This document shows, piece after piece, positions 44,215 to 56,164 of a DNA stretch of 64,000 bases (position 1 is its first letter; every line of letters begins with the position of its first letter). Source of the DNA: Acanthococcus lagerstroemiae (lineage: Eukaryota; Arthropoda; Insecta; Hemiptera; Eriococcidae); assembly GCA_031841125.1 (NCBI GenBank), contig CM063109.1:11260321-11324320 (forward strand). The letters run 5' to 3'. The position numbers and the translations under genes were made by a program. The notes below the pieces were generated by a model. That model did not search any database, was not told the DNA's origin, and worked only from the letters and a program-made list of their open reading frames with translations.

Positions 44215-45390
44215 AAAAACTGTTTAGATCCTTTGAAACGTGAAAGAATACTGTGATTAACAGTGCAATGGAAATCAGTGTAAGTAATACTAAAGCGGTA
44301 TTCTTGAATGCTATTAATGCTTTGAAAATTATTTCTACAGACAAATCTTTTGCAGCAAATATAATACATGAAGCTGTTTCCTTCTGTATCAACTTTTAAA
44401 ATACGAAACAATCCTCACTGCAATAACTTTTGCAGCAGTTTTTGAAATTTCTACTCCTGTGTCAAAGTACCTACAAACAATAATTAATTTAGATTATGTA
44501 ACATCATGGAGACAAATTAGTGCAATGTTGGTTAAAATTGAAAAGTTACGAAATGATTTCGAGAAAATTGTCGAGATTACAGATAAATTTTGTTTTCATC
44601 ATGAACAAAGAATTGGAAGCAAATAACTTGGAAATTGAAATTGAGAAAGAACTTCCTGTACAAAGAAGCACCAGAAAGATTTCTGAATCACCCATAAAAA
44701 ATTATGAAATCCAAGTTTACAATGTTACGCTGGACACAGCCATAGTTGAAGTCAAAAGAAGATTCAAAAAGCACGAAGAACTGTATGGGGATCTGGCATA
44801 TTTTTTGATGCGAGAAAATTTGAGAAAATAACGAAAAATGGTTTTCGAAGAGGAGCACTCATTAAAATTTGCCAACTAACCCAAGTTGATGAAGAAAAAC
44901 TCCGCAGTGAACTTCTATCCTTTGCATCTATTTTCCCTACTTTGCAGTTGGATGCATGGGAGAACATATACTCCAATCAACCTCCATCTGGCGCAGATCA
45001 GTCAGAAACAGAAGAGGGAGGAGAAGGAGAAGGTGACAGTCAGGATCAGAGATGTCAGAAGCAGAAAGAGTGTAGTTATTGTCTGTCGTGCGTATGGAGA
45101 AATTAATTGATCTCCGATTATATGTATCAGAATAAAAAAATGTATTTCGCATTCATAAATATCCCTTTACTTTACCCATGACGCAAGTCATGTGTGAAAG
45201 ATGTTTCTCTAAACTTTTAAGCTAATAAAAACGAGGCTGCGTCAATGCATGACAAATGAACACTTGGAATGCTTCATACTTACGTTCACCGAATCGTACA
45301 TTCTAGAAAAAATTAACGATGACGAGATTATCGATAAATTGTGTAGAACAAGTTCAGAACTGACAAGACTTTTCCTCATTTGATGGGGCC
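44215..45390 (+). pseudogene. hAT transposase, C-terminal half, broken (ZMYM1-like)
   Basis: In changing plus frames the sequence gives YETILTAITFAAVFEISTP, then LQTIINLDYVTSW, then KLRNDFEKIV. The open stretch 44520-44831 follows (RKISESPIKNYEIQVYNVTLDTAIVEVKRRFKKHEELYGDL), then VDEEKLRSELLSFASIFPTLQL (44888-44950), then MTQVMCERCFSKLL and HLECFILTFTESYILEKIND (about 45175-45345). This is the order of the catalytic-region tail and hAT dimerisation domain in ZMYM1-like transposases. Several frameshifts and stops interrupt it, and the N-terminal zinc finger is absent. A different copy's dimerisation domain lies at 34087. Confidence 0.82.
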
Positions 45391-45884
45391 TGCATTCGAT
45401 AAAATTTTTGTCTGCGTTTATGGTAATATGGTTTGTTAATTTTATTATGTAAATTAAATTCAGGGATCGATATCGTTGTCTACTGTTGTTTCATTTTACA
45501 ATGATTGAGGTTAATAAATAGCTGGTTACCGAAATAATTAATGCATTAATGACAATTACTCTAAAACACCCAACTTTGTTTGTCTTAATTTAAGTATCAC
45601 ACAAGTTTGAAGAGGAGGATGTATGCCTCTCGTGATCAAATGCTGAAGCTTGAAAAACGCTCTAAAATAATACTCTTGTCTTTCTTCGAAGGGGCACGGG
45701 AAGGGGGATAATCAATGAATTATAATTGAAGGAGGAAAAATACATTAAAAGATCTAAAAATTACTTTTTAGAAAAAAATATGTCAAAAAATTGAAGGCTA
45801 CCATCCTCACACCCCTGCTAATTTTGTTGGGCTGCTGGATACATGTTCCCGCTAAATATTTGACCCTCAGATTGCGCCTATCCA

Positions 45885-46190
45885 CTACGATGGCAAATGT
45901 ATCCCCTCCATCAGTTTTTTCCCTATTACCCGAATAGTATGAGAAATATCGGAATAGTCATCGAATAGAAAATACGCTCGTTAAAATTACCTATAAAGTG
46001 ATATGTACCAAATATGACTCCTTTCAATCGAAGAGAAGTGCCACAACCGGGAGTAACTAAAAAATTAGGTATTTTTTTCATTTTTGTATTTTTTTCACAA
46101 ATTAGTGGAATATTATGCGAGATACGAGGGCCATTTATTAGACTATATTCTGTGCATAATTTCCTACAAATTAATACCATATATAAATAG
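45885..46190. repeat. Foldback element, family C, copy 2, left arm
   Basis: Aligns with the left arm of copy 1: CATCAGTTTTTTCCCTATTACCCGA, GAAATATCGGAATAG, ATTATGCGAGATACGAGG and ACCATATAT (compare 26010-26285). Reversed, it also matches the right arm at 46985-47290. The two arms are separated by about 0.8 kb that includes mariner sequence. Confidence 0.7.
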
Positions 46191-46438
46191 GCTGTCGCCA
46201 AGTAACTGAGACTAAAATTCGTACGGCCCACCAACGCTACCTATCGGTGTTTCAACGCAGTAGTGGAATAATTTGGTTCATATCATTAGCTATCGATTGA
46301 GACCACGCCGAGCTCATTTGATTGAAAACTCGCTGTTCCAGACCAATTTGAATGAAACCATATGCGTTGACCCATCCAGGTTTTTTAAAGATTCTTTTTT
46401 AAAGAAGGAAAAAAAGCATATACAATTACAACATTTTT

Positions 46439-46600
46439 TAATCATCATCTTCATTAAGTACACGAATATCTTTTTCAAAATAAGTGCCGTTCATGGCTAT
46501 ACAGGCGTCCATTCGATCTGGCCATTTATCAAACATTTTGGCGTATTTCGCCGCCGGTAACGAGGAGAAAAACATCTGCGGAGCAGTGATGACTTCTAAA
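46439..46600 (-). pseudogene. mariner-type transposase C-terminus, minus-strand copy
   Basis: The minus strand reads EVITAPQMFFSSLPAAKYAKMFDKWPDRMDACIAMNGTYFEKDIRVL and ends at a stop at 46439-46441. The W..R...CI...G.YFE pattern is the usual end of mariner/Tc1-type transposases. It is only the last 50 or so codons and is cut off near 46600, where the opposite copy begins. Confidence 0.75.
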
Positions 46601-46606
46601 AAATAT

Positions 46607-46804
46607 CACAATTCACCCCCACCCCCGTATAGTCCTAATCTCGCCCCCTGCGACTTTTAGTTATTTCCTCAACTGAAGGCAGCCTTACGCGGTCGTCAAT
46701 TCAACACGAATCAAGAAGTTATCACCGCGGCGCAGATGTTTTCCTCCTCGTTACCGGCGGCGGAATACGCGAAAACGCTTGAAAAAGGCCTGAGTGGTAC
46801 CTGG
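46607..46804 (+). pseudogene. mariner-type transposase C-terminal fragment, plus-strand copy
   Basis: The plus strand reads YSPNLAPCDF, a stop, LFPQLKAALRGRQFNTNQEV, then ITAAQMFSSSLPAAEYAKTLEKG. This matches the mariner region that carries the last catalytic Asp (SPxLAPCDF.LFP.LK). The shared 80-bp stretch (46710-46790) is an inverted repeat of 46522-46599, so two related copies lie head to head. The final G.YFE part is not evident. Confidence 0.78.
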
Positions 46805-46984
46805 AGACTGAGGCCCTATTCTTGTGACACGTCACACGTATTCAACACATTCAAGCGCCACGAAATCAGTGATAATTCCACAGCGAGATAAGAAATCATG
46901 TAAACAAACTCGAAAGCGAAAAAGCCTATAAAGTAAGGTTCCAGTTTCCTCCGCCTTTATCTAAATACCTTAAATAATTTAATT

Positions 46985-47440
46985 ATGAAATATTTTGGCA
47001 ACTTGTACTTTCTCGGTCACTCTCAGAGGCTTTTTCCATTTTAGGAGTATCATATTTTTTGGTATAATTTTACAGAGAATTGTAAACAAAATAATTTTAG
47101 TAGGTAGGATGTTTCCCCTAGATGACATACTTTTTGGATTACCTCCTGTAGCACTCCCTTTTGACTTAAAGTCGTCATGTTAGGTATCATTTTGTAGTGA
47201 ATTTTGAAGAGCGTATTTTCAACCCGATGAACTATTCCAAAATCTCTCATTCTTTTTGAGTTATCTAGAAAAAACGGACGAAAGGGGCACATTTGTCATC
47301 ACGTTGGAAAACACACACGGGTTAGAATGAGTTTTATGTGGTCATTCAATTGACCATTCCGCATAATAATCCGCGAAGAAACCTTCTAATCGCAATTTGT
47401 CCCAGCTGAAATGCTGATTTGACTGAACCATTTCATTCTG
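46985..47440. repeat. Foldback element, family C, copy 2, right arm
   Basis: Shares with copy 1's right arm GGTATAATTTT, CTCCTGTAGCACTCCC, AGGTATCATTTTGTAG, ACTATTCCAAAATCTCTCAT and GAGTTATCTAGAAAAAAC. Beyond 47290 it continues through CACATTTGTCATCACGTTGG, CCGCGAAGAAACCTTCTAATCG and GATTTGACTGAACC, the outer portion seen reversed in copy 1's left arm and at 43948. Confidence 0.72.
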
Positions 47441-48570
47441 CAGTCAGGCAGTCTGGTATCATCAGAAATGCGCTATTGAAAGCGAAGTAAAAGTAAACAC
47501 GTGATCGGAAAAAACGGTATAGGGTTTATTAAACTGCCCGTTAGGAAAGGAATTAGTGTCAGTGTGAGGAGAGGAAGACGAGAGAAACAGAAAGGTGAAT
47601 CGAGAGTACGAGTGACAACGAATCGGTTGACCATTCGGGAAAAGGATTAAGCAGGGAATAACTGTTTCTCTTATGTGTTCTGTGTTGCTTTTATTCGTGA
47701 TACTGCACTCGTAAAAAGGTGTGTATACGCTATTCGTACGGTACGTGATCTTCGGAGAAAAGGAATTTTGGAAGAGAAAAAACTTTTCTATAAGATAACG
47801 GGAACACCACTGCGCTAGGTTGCTTTTTTTTCTCCACGCGGACACCGATCAATACATATGGCTACATCGGAAATCACGCTACAGTGGGCAAAGAAAGTGC
47901 AAAAAGGGATGCCGAAATAAATCGAGAAACCGATATGCGATTGTCCGAGGTTGGGTACCTTTCGTCTTCGACAATGGCGAGTGTGTTACGAGATATGGAT
48001 CATTTACCTCGTGATATGCATTCGTCGAATAACCTTTGCGGATAATCCTACACCTCCTTAGCCTGGCCAAGAGCGGAAACAGTCGCTCGTTCCGGGCAGA
48101 ACGTCCTGCTGCGCAGGCTTCCATTCATGAGTACACAGCGAGCTATTGCTCCTGGAAAGCAAACGACAATCGAAGTGGGACATAGTACATCATTAACAAA
48201 TTTCAATTGTAGCAAACTGTACCGCAGAAACTTCGTTTCAAGAAATCGTTTCTTTTTTCTGAGCCATAATCCTACCGAGAGAGGATATGCGTTAGCAGAT
48301 ATAAACTTGGCGTAGTACACAGTTGGACCGAATTTACCAACAGCATTTGGGACAGTCAAAACATTTGACTAAACCAAGACTAAAAAAGTGCTCGTCGGCA
48401 ATAAACAGGAGGTAATTTGCATCTTTCTATTTGCGCAAGTCGTTAATACTGTTGAAATATCGAAAATCACACATCCTGCCCCATAATAGTCTAAACAAAT
48501 AAGAAAAACTAAAAACAACTCTAGCAACCGAAGTTGAATTAGTAGAAGAAGTGAAAGGTGCACGTTTTTG
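47441..48570. other. Unique-looking non-coding stretch
   Basis: The longest frames (47462-47845 and 48048-48359, both minus) contain no motif I know and are mirrored by overlapping plus frames. There are no repeats that I recognise. Confidence 0.4.
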
Positions 48571-48577
48571 AGAATTT

Positions 48578-48840
48578 TTCAAGTAGATTTCGAATCTGAT
48601 CTTGAATTTGGGTGCAGAATGTTGATATCGGTAAAATGGCCTTTGAGTACCGAAATAGAGCCCAGTTTTCTATTTTTGTTATCGCCATGAAAATACAATG
48701 TTTCTAGACCTATTTTTCGGGCTGATTCCGAATCTAATCTCAAAATTGGAGTGGAACCTTTTTTCATCTCTAAAATGACCTTTTTGGCCTTTAAAAATCC
48801 ATTTCTATGGTGAAAACAGGCATTTACCAAGATTGTAAGG
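48578..48840. repeat. Diverged two-unit repeat, about 130-bp period
   Basis: TTTCGAATCTGATCTTGAATTTGG (48587) and ATTCCGAATCTAATCTCAAAATTGG (48724) mark two units, each followed by AAAATG(A/G)CCTTT and CCATGAAAA / CTATGGTGAAAA. Old and partial. Confidence 0.45.
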
Positions 48841-49900
48841 TCGGACTTGAAATCAGCGCGAAAATTTGATCCTGAAGTACTGTTTCCTCCCTCTTCGGCA
48901 TTTACGTTCTACAGTTTGACCTTATCAAAACTGACCCGAAATTCGAACTCAGTGGTCACGACAATATATATTCCCGTATGAATAATAAGACATTATCTTC
49001 TTATTTTTTTGACCCCAAAAGACGATTTATTCACCTTACGATTCCAGGTACTTGAAAAGCCTAAGAAATAAAACTCATATTACATTTGTTAATTTTTTTT
49101 TTAATTTTGAGTCCTGCCCTCTCCCCTGAGCACTACAGTGTTGAAGATATAATGAAATGAATGTCAGAAAAATTTTTAGCGATCTTAAAATCCCTATGTT
49201 TCATACTCATATCACATTTTACGAAGTTTATGATCCCAAATTTCATTTTAAGGTGCAATCGATGCCGAAATCAGATTTAGCGACCTTGAATACCTCGATT
49301 TCAATTTAAAAATAATACAAAAGCTTTAAAAATTTAATTAATTTTTAAAAATTCAAAAAATACAAAAATACCCAACATTGAACTAGTAGCCCCCGTAGGA
49401 AGGGAGTAGGTGGGATGAAAAAATTTATAGGAATCGAAATGTATGGACGGAAAAAGAGAATTCAGGGATAATTTCCTCCCTTTTCAATTTCAATGCTTGG
49501 TGAAATCCCTAAAATACCTGAAATTTTACGTTTCCTCAGATAAAGCCTGAGTAAATATTAGGCAAGAGTACAATGGGTTTGAACTCCCCGTTACGCCGCC
49601 CTTATTAGATTTAGTAAACAATTTCAAAGGAGTATTTTTGTGGAATTTTCCTTGGGGGCAAAGCACATCTGTCTCGGATGGGAAACTCTCGGGGATCCAT
49701 GATCTTTGACAACAATTTTTTCCATTTCCAAGTCAATTTGACTGAATTAATAGGGTACCTACCTACTAGAGATTTTTGTGTGTATGTGTGTATTTAATTT
49801 ATCTGAGCCCGAAGTGGTCCAACGATTGCGATAGAACTCAGTCTTGATGTCATGATAATTATCATGATATTCCTTAATCTCTAGACTAGTAGGCTGCGTC
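48841..49900. other. AT-rich non-coding stretch
   Basis: No genes recognised. Phrases such as TCAGATTTAGCGACCTTGAA echo the repeated style of 41.6-42.2 kb, but I cannot pair specific copies. Confidence 0.4.
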
Positions 49901-49906
49901 TCTCCA

Positions 49907-49908
<2 letters not shown>

Positions 49909-49966
<58 letters not shown>

Positions 49967-49970
49967 CGTG
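49909..49970. repeat. (CT)n microsatellite
   Basis: About 60 bp of nearly pure CT dinucleotides with a few TTT interruptions towards the right end. The Arg/Glu repeat frame on the minus strand here is a translation of it. Confidence 0.95.
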
Positions 49971-50051
49971 CTAATCTTTCCATTTTTGAGAAAGATTTTT
50001 CACTTTGTATCATTCATTATCTGCTCTTCATAGCACTTTCTTTATTGCTTG

Positions 50052-50110
50052 GGTATCCCATAGTGGCCCTGGCAGCGCGAATCCGAAACAGGACTCCGGT
50101 CAGACTCCAT
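50052..50110 (-). repeat. Dispersed repeat family A, short fragment
   Basis: TAGTGGCCCTGGCAGCGCGAATCCGAA matches the middle of the copy at 14350-14385 (CTAGTGGCCCTCACAGGACAGCACGAATCCGAA) in the same orientation. Only about 55 bp are recognisable. Confidence 0.5.
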
Positions 50111-50574
50111 ACGTCAAGTTTTGTTTTCCCGGGTCAGTTTTATAAAATAACATTTTCACTAAGTTCAGAATGAAAACATAGGTACCCCAAATCGGGCATT
50201 TTCATGTTGTGAAGAAAGAAAGAAAATATATTTACAGGCGGTTTACTGAGATATTAGTAAATTTGAAGTTTATTTGTATATTTTTTCCGATAACTGAGAA
50301 AACTAGTTGCAAAATATTCAAAATTTTCAATCAAATATCGCTTTAATAACGGCACTTTGAACTTTCTGATCACTCAATTTCACTTTTTTTTTTTGGCTTC
50401 AGGAGAAAATTTTACAGATACATATTTCATGGTACAGGATGGAAAGGTTATATTAGGGCTACAGTTGATTAAAAATTAGGGTAGATTTCGCTGCTTACCG
50501 ACTAAGATATTGAAGTACCCCAAATCAGGAGACTACCCCAAACTGAATGTCTTTCTTTTAATTTATTTGATATC

Positions 50575-50839
50575 TTCTTTCATCTCCTGAACTTTTCCAA
50601 GTGTATTTTCTTCTCTCATGATTTTTAGAACGAGTGTTTCCCATAACTCATTTATATTCCTCACAAACTCCGCACGCCCTTTCTTCTTTTCTTTCTTCTA
50701 CTCTGACGTTCCAATTTCCCGTTATAATTAAATTTTATTTTCCTTTTTAACCTGCTTGATTTTTTATCAAGTTCTTCGAAAAATTTTTCTGTCTCTTCTT
50801 CACTATAACTTCATGTTCACATATAAACTTGGATTATCA
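50575..50839 (-). pseudogene. RTE endonuclease domain, distal part
   Basis: Minus-strand phrases IIQVYM (near 50825), KNFSKNLIKN, ITGNWNVRV, MGNTRSKNHERRKYTWKSSGDERRYQIN follow the order of APE-type endonucleases of RTE elements (.I.VY.PT, then GDWNA.VG, then RR.TW.SPDG...QID). It continues the fragment at 52597-53010, from which it is separated by a hAT element. Several stops are present and it ends at about 50575. Confidence 0.7.
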
Positions 50840-52596
50840 CTGAAGATCAGAGATGAGAAATCAGCCGGAAGCCGAAGTCAGAAGCCGGAAGTTAGCCTGT
50901 TTTGAGCAGAATTTTAAGAAGCCGGAAGCTGAGAAGTCGAAGTAGTTGGAAGTTGGTAGCCGGTAAAGAAACCAATTTTGTTTTTCGGCTTCCTAATCAG
51001 CTTCTTGTGATTTGTGACTTCTGCTTTTTGTCATTTCGGATACTATTTATGATGTCCTCTTTCTAATGAGCTATCACACATGTGTGATAAATAAGTATCT
51101 ACTAGCACATTATTTTGAGTCTAAAATGGTATCTTATAAAGTCTAAATTTACGGCACATTAACTTTAAAACACTCTCCTGTAAAATTACAATTTTGACGG
51201 GCATTACGAGTGTCAAGTCAATGGATATTGGCTTAAACTTAGCTGATGGCTTTTAAGCTGTTGGTTGACTTGGCTTTGCTTGAAGCTAATTTTCCGACTT
51301 CAAATATGGCTTAATGCTGTTTGGATTATGGCTTAATTTTTGCACACGAGTTGACTTCAGTCACAAGTTATAAAACTTGCAATTTCCCACCATTTTGGTG
51401 ACTGATGAGAACAATTCAAAACAGTAAATTCCTTATACATGAATGATAACAAATTTTTTATTAGTTCATTAAAAAATTATTTTTATTTTTATTTCATTTC
51501 AAGCATTAGATAAAACGATAAGCGTAAGCCACAAAATGTAGCTCTGACTGACTTACGGGCTGAACGCCAACTTACAGAATCCGTTAGGCAAACTTTTGGC
51601 TTCATGAATAACGACCAAAATTGTAACGTAGCGGTAACGCCTTCAACGCACTGAATATGCAACACAAAACGCAGTAATACGCATTTTCAAAATTTCTCAT
51701 TTTCTGAGTGGAAATGGAAAACATGAATAATTTTGGGCTGGAGACAACTAGAGCAAAACGATTTGAAATTTCGGTTTGAAAGGAGATCATTTCTGACAAA
51801 ACTATCAGTTCACCTAAAAACGCTCTTTCTCCTCGAGAACCGTTAGAGGTAGAGAGAAATGGAGAAAATTTTGCTTCATGCAAGAGAGGTTCTAACGTTT
51901 CATTACTTTTATTTTGTCAGAAATGATCTCTCATCAAAATTTCAAGTCGATTTGCTCTAACTGTCTCCAGTCCAAAGTTATTTGCGTTTTTCCATTTCGT
52001 CCCAGAAAATGAGAAATTTCGAAAATGTATATGGGTGTATTTTGTATTGTATATATAACGTGTTCAAGGCGTTACCACATTTTTCAAAAATTTACAGAAA
52101 TGTAGACGAAAATAAAAATTGTAATGTAGTAACTAGGTTGTTAAATCAATGATCACTGGCTAATGCTTAGCTGATGGCTTCTAAGCTGCTGGTTGACCTT
52201 GCTGATGGCTTGAATCTAATTTTCCCTTATAGGCTGAAGGCCGATTTGCAGAATTCCCCTGGCTGGCTTTTAGCTTAATGAATAACGACCAAAATTGTGA
52301 TCTAAGTTTTAGCTCAAGCCACCAGTGATTTCAGCTTAACATCCCTGCTTATATGTTCCCTTATGGAAAGGTCACATTTAGAAAAATTCTAGATTTTCAA
52401 AAGTCAAAAAATGTGTATGTTTAGTCACTCTAGAATGTTGTGCCGACCCTAAAAAGTAATAACTGGTAATTGAAACTTGGTAGCCGGAAGTTTTTGATTC
52501 TGGAAAGAAGTCAGAAGTCGGAAGCTTTATAAATTTGGTGTAGCCGGAAGCCAGAAAAGAAGCTTTTTCATTCGGCTTCTCATCCCTCCTGAAGAT
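50840..52596. mobile_element. 1,741-bp hAT-type element with exact 8-bp duplication
   Basis: The element proper is 50848-52588. The duplication ctgaagat is exact (50840-50847 and 52589-52596). Terminal repeats are CAGAGATGAGAA (left) and, reversed, GAGGGATGAGAA (10 of 12). Both ends are dense in AAGCCGGAAG / GGCTTCC words. The interior holds a duplicated region (GCTTAGCTGATGGCTT near 51238 and 52162, ATGAATAACGACCAAAATTG near 51604 and 52279) and a foldback at 51610-52085. No transposase is present. It cut an RTE endonuclease coding region, which fixes the insertion order. Confidence 0.9.
51610..52085. repeat. Foldback with about 200-bp arms inside the hAT element
   Basis: Left arm landmarks GGTAACGCCTTCAACGC, ATTTCTCATTTTCTG, GGCTGGAGACAACTAGAGC and GATCATTTCTGACAAAA reappear reversed on the right side (near 52070, 52010, 51960 and 51920). 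The loop of about 110 bp lies near 51805-51910. Divergence between arms is moderate. Confidence 0.8.
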
Positions 52597-53010
52597 ACTA
52601 GTTTAGCTGAAATTCTCACCATTGATATTCTCTCACTATGTTGGATATGACCTTGCACTCTGTTCTCTACAGTTTTATTCATAATAACACCTACGCTCAT
52701 TGTTGCTCTCTTTTCGCTGCTGTATTAATTATTCTATCTCCGTCGCAAAATCGTTTTCTTCTGGCCATCTTACTTCACTAATTCCTATCATATCTAATTT
52801 TTATACATTCATCTCTAAGTTTTCTAATTTGCATACCTCATTCAGTGTCCTTACATTCCACGTCTCTATTCTCAGTTCTGACAATTTCTCACGTGGTAGG
52901 ATAGACTTTTGACGTCCGGAATTATTATTTGCTTTGTACATTGCCATCATAATTGTGGTGGTGGAGACGCATCTACAGTAAAGAATACACTGACGTAGTT
53001 CCACCTTACT
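52597..53010 (-). pseudogene. RTE endonuclease domain, N-terminal part (lineage 4)
   Basis: The minus frame 52801-53004 contains RIETWNVRTLNEVCKLENL, the typical start of RTE-type endonucleases (WNVRTL). It is followed after a stop by LDMIGISEVRWPEE (catalytic Glu region) and then VGVIMNKTVENRVQGHI. The frame breaks at least twice. It runs straight up to the hAT duplication at 52596 and resumes at 50839. Confidence 0.82.
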
Positions 53011-55739
53011 TTCATCAGCGTTTATTTGTCGGACTTTTCCTTCTCCTGTGTGTCTTTACTTTTTCTTTAAGCTCCCTCATCGCGCCAAGGTAGCACACAT
53101 AGAGGAGTGAAGTCAGACCGATATAAAAAATGCATTCAACAGAATTGCTACAATTTTTGAGTTAAATTTTGACCGGACCACCACTACACGCAGGCATTCC
53201 GTCATATGGGGCCGAAAATAGTAAGCTGGCATCGTGTACCATCTTCGGCAGTCCGGCTGTGGCCGCAGAGCGGACGTGGACCTACATGCATACGATCATC
53301 TGGTATAATACGAGTATACTGTACGGCGAAGAGGTGCTCTCTCATTTCGTGAAACAATCATAAATCATCGGACGACGAGTAGGTTCTGCCCAGATAATCA
53401 TCGTCTAAGGTGTTCCTTACTTCATTAAAACCTTATAGTTAACGCGTTAGCCAGCGTATATTAAACCATTAATAACCGGCGGATTGTGATATTTATTGTT
53501 AATAGCACCGCATGCTGCGGCGTCATATGTGTGTAATGATGACATTTGACACCGGATTTCCAACACTCGTATCAGGTGTCGATACTTTTTCTCCTTCGGT
53601 GTACCACAGGTACAGGTAATATGCGAGTTTAGGTGTAGGTATGTAATCAAGCCGTACACGGTTTTAAATCAGCGTGCTTAATTAAAGCTTAATCGTCCGT
53701 TTCTTCGGAGTTAATTAAATCCGATGTCCAGCACGAGACTGGTGTTCCATATATACGATCGGAGGGGTCGCAAAGTGCGCCGTGTTTATTCAACGAGCGA
53801 CGACTGACGCTGGCAGCGCGTACAACTTATACCTATAATACACTATTTAACAAACTAAAAACCCGCTTTTTAAGAAAAATAAATAACGTGAAAATATCAT
53901 CATCGCCTTGTGTGAAATGTTTATTCAAAGGGGATAAATAGCTTCCACTCGACGGCCGCGCGTTTTCAGCGACTATAGAGATGGAAGTCCTTTTTTTTTC
54001 GCCTACATTTCACTGTAGCGTGTTCGTTATGAAAACATCATTTAACGTTATTATCCGTTTGTTATTGTTCGGTTTTATTATCACGGTTTTCGAAATAGAT
54101 AACTGGTCTCTATTGTTATGGAAATGAAACCACAAAACAACGGATTCGAGAACGTTACGAAACAGCGCGTGAAATTTCTCGAATACGAAATTTTTCGACG
54201 TCGAGTGTTATATAGTTGGTATTAAAAACGTAAAACTCGACCGATCGGTTGAAAAATATAAGAACTATAGCGTTTTAGAAATTAAATGTAAAAAATAAAA
54301 GTTTTGAGAAAAAAGACTTTGAAAGTTTTTGAAGGGAGCCTCCTCATATCTTCTTGAACGTGATGTGTATCGACATGGTATCAGCGAAAATTAAGAAGTG
54401 GGGAAGTTCTAATCTGTTATTTTTCAATGAAATTTTTCTCTTCATCGGAAGAGGGGGTAAGACATGCCATCAACTTACGAATCTTAACAAAGAAAGTACC
54501 GAGTATACCGACGAAAAAAACGTTTTTTTGGTACCTGATTCAGAAATGCCCATCAGAGTTGCGGTTTGGCCCCGATTTCGGTCCCTAAAATTGAAATTTC
54601 AAGAGGAAAAAATTAACTTGCCAAACGGAAGAAAATATCGGAATAGAAAGAAGCTTTTCAGACTGCTGATTTCAATTACCCCACTGAATGCTCAATCCGC
54701 TTAAATTTGAGCTCCCAATATGCAAATTTCATACTTGATAAAGTTAACATCACTTTTCTGAAAAGTCGAGTAAATAACCTTAGGTTTCTCGAGGTTCATC
54801 GAACTGCGTGTCACACTCGACTAGATCCCCGAAATTTAAATGTCATGCTTGGAATTGAAACTTTTAGCTCGAACTGGCCTCAAACATTCTAATGATATAT
54901 TCGAGACCGGCGACTTACAAAATTATTCCGATGCTGTGCTTGACACTCCAAGGGAAATCAGTTTTGTCCACTTCAAAAACGCCGGTTTTACCATACGGGC
55001 TGATGATTGAAGCAGAAAACGGCAAAATTTGAGACCCCCCCCCCGCCCCCCCAAAAAAATTACCTCAATTTTAAAGGAAGAAGAGATGTAAAAAAATAAG
55101 GCGGCAAAGTACTTAAATCCGGCTCTGTTTTTGGCCAAGTCAGAGCTGGATCTAAATTCTGATGAAATATTCTAAATTAACGACTCCAGAAACTCCTGTT
55201 CCGACAACTTTCTACAGAGTTTCATACCCCAACCCCTTTTAGGGGAAATAATAACCACCCGACAGACCTCGCCCATATAGCTGGAAAACTCTAATACCGC
55301 GATCTCTTTGGCTTAATTAGGAATTCATTCGGCGGTATTTCAATGGCTTTGTTAAGAAATTTACTATAGTGACATAAGGTATCTTTTTGTGGCCTGAATT
55401 ATATGTACTTGAGTTAGAGCTGTTAGAAATAAACCACGTTTTTTTTTGTGTTTTTTTTTAAGGGGGGGGGGCCTTTTTAAAAGTTTAAATATTGATCGTT
55501 TCGGATTATAGCTGAAATAAGATCAAAACACAGCCATGTTAAATTTGATGGATTAATAGAACTCACTGGCCCCTGCCCCCTCAGCCACCACCACCATTGT
55601 AACTGTGAAACATGAGCTGTTATTCTAATGTACAGCAGAATGAAACGGGAAAATTGAATTTGAAGGTCCTGTGAGGGCTAAACAGTCGCATTTAGTGATG
55701 GACATACTCGTATGTGCTTTACGTTACTTTAAATTTACT
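53011..55739. other. Unique-looking stretch, CpG-rich at about 53150-54260
   Basis: The first 1.2 kb is CpG-rich and non-repetitive. Frames such as 53169-53363 (plus) show no known motif. From 54300 to 55700 it becomes AT-rich. The 116-codon plus frame at 54354-54704 matches nothing I know. C/G runs lie near 55028-55045 and 55462-55470. A host regulatory or exonic role for the CpG-rich part is possible but unproven. Confidence 0.35.
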
Positions 55740-55929
55740 TGTAATTTTAAAAAAAAAATCGTGGTAATAATTTTGAGGAAATTTGAATGAAAAATTTATG
55801 ACTTTTTATGACCACTACCCAAATTACTTGACTTTTCCTTTACTTCCTTGACTTTCTTTGACCACTCTCCAAAATACATACTTGACTTTTCCTTGACTTT
55901 CTTGACTTCCTTGACCGGTAGACACCCTG
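55740..55929. mobile_element. hAT-like MITE, family CAGGGTGTCTACC, copy 3 (right part)
   Basis: The right end GGTAGACACCCTG (55917-55929) is an exact inverse of CAGGGTGTCTACC. Before it lie repeated CTTGACTT(T)CCTTGACTT words and TATGACTTTTTATGACCAC, like the copy at 5875-6253. A left terminal repeat was not found, so the element is truncated. Confidence 0.6.
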
Positions 55930-56164
55930 AAAATGGAGTTCAAGGTATCCCCGTTAAGAATTATCACTTTTTAATACAGATACACAGACCTTATGAAGAT
56001 AATAATCATCTTCTTCAGCTACTCCATCACCACTTCACAGAGTTATATCGTTTATCGGGCTTATTCACCTCCCTTCTTTCATCTATTTATCCCACATTTG
56101 AAATTGAGGTCCATGCAATGAGGGGAGGAGGTTCTAGTATTTTGTGAAGTTTAATGATGCGTCG

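Noticed and set aside
47462..47845. 127-codon minus frame
   Set aside because: No domain or neighbour context; Ser/Phe-rich composition is typical of chance frames in this AT-rich DNA.
49759..50013. 84-codon Arg/Glu repeat frame
   Set aside because: It is a translation of the (CT)n microsatellite.
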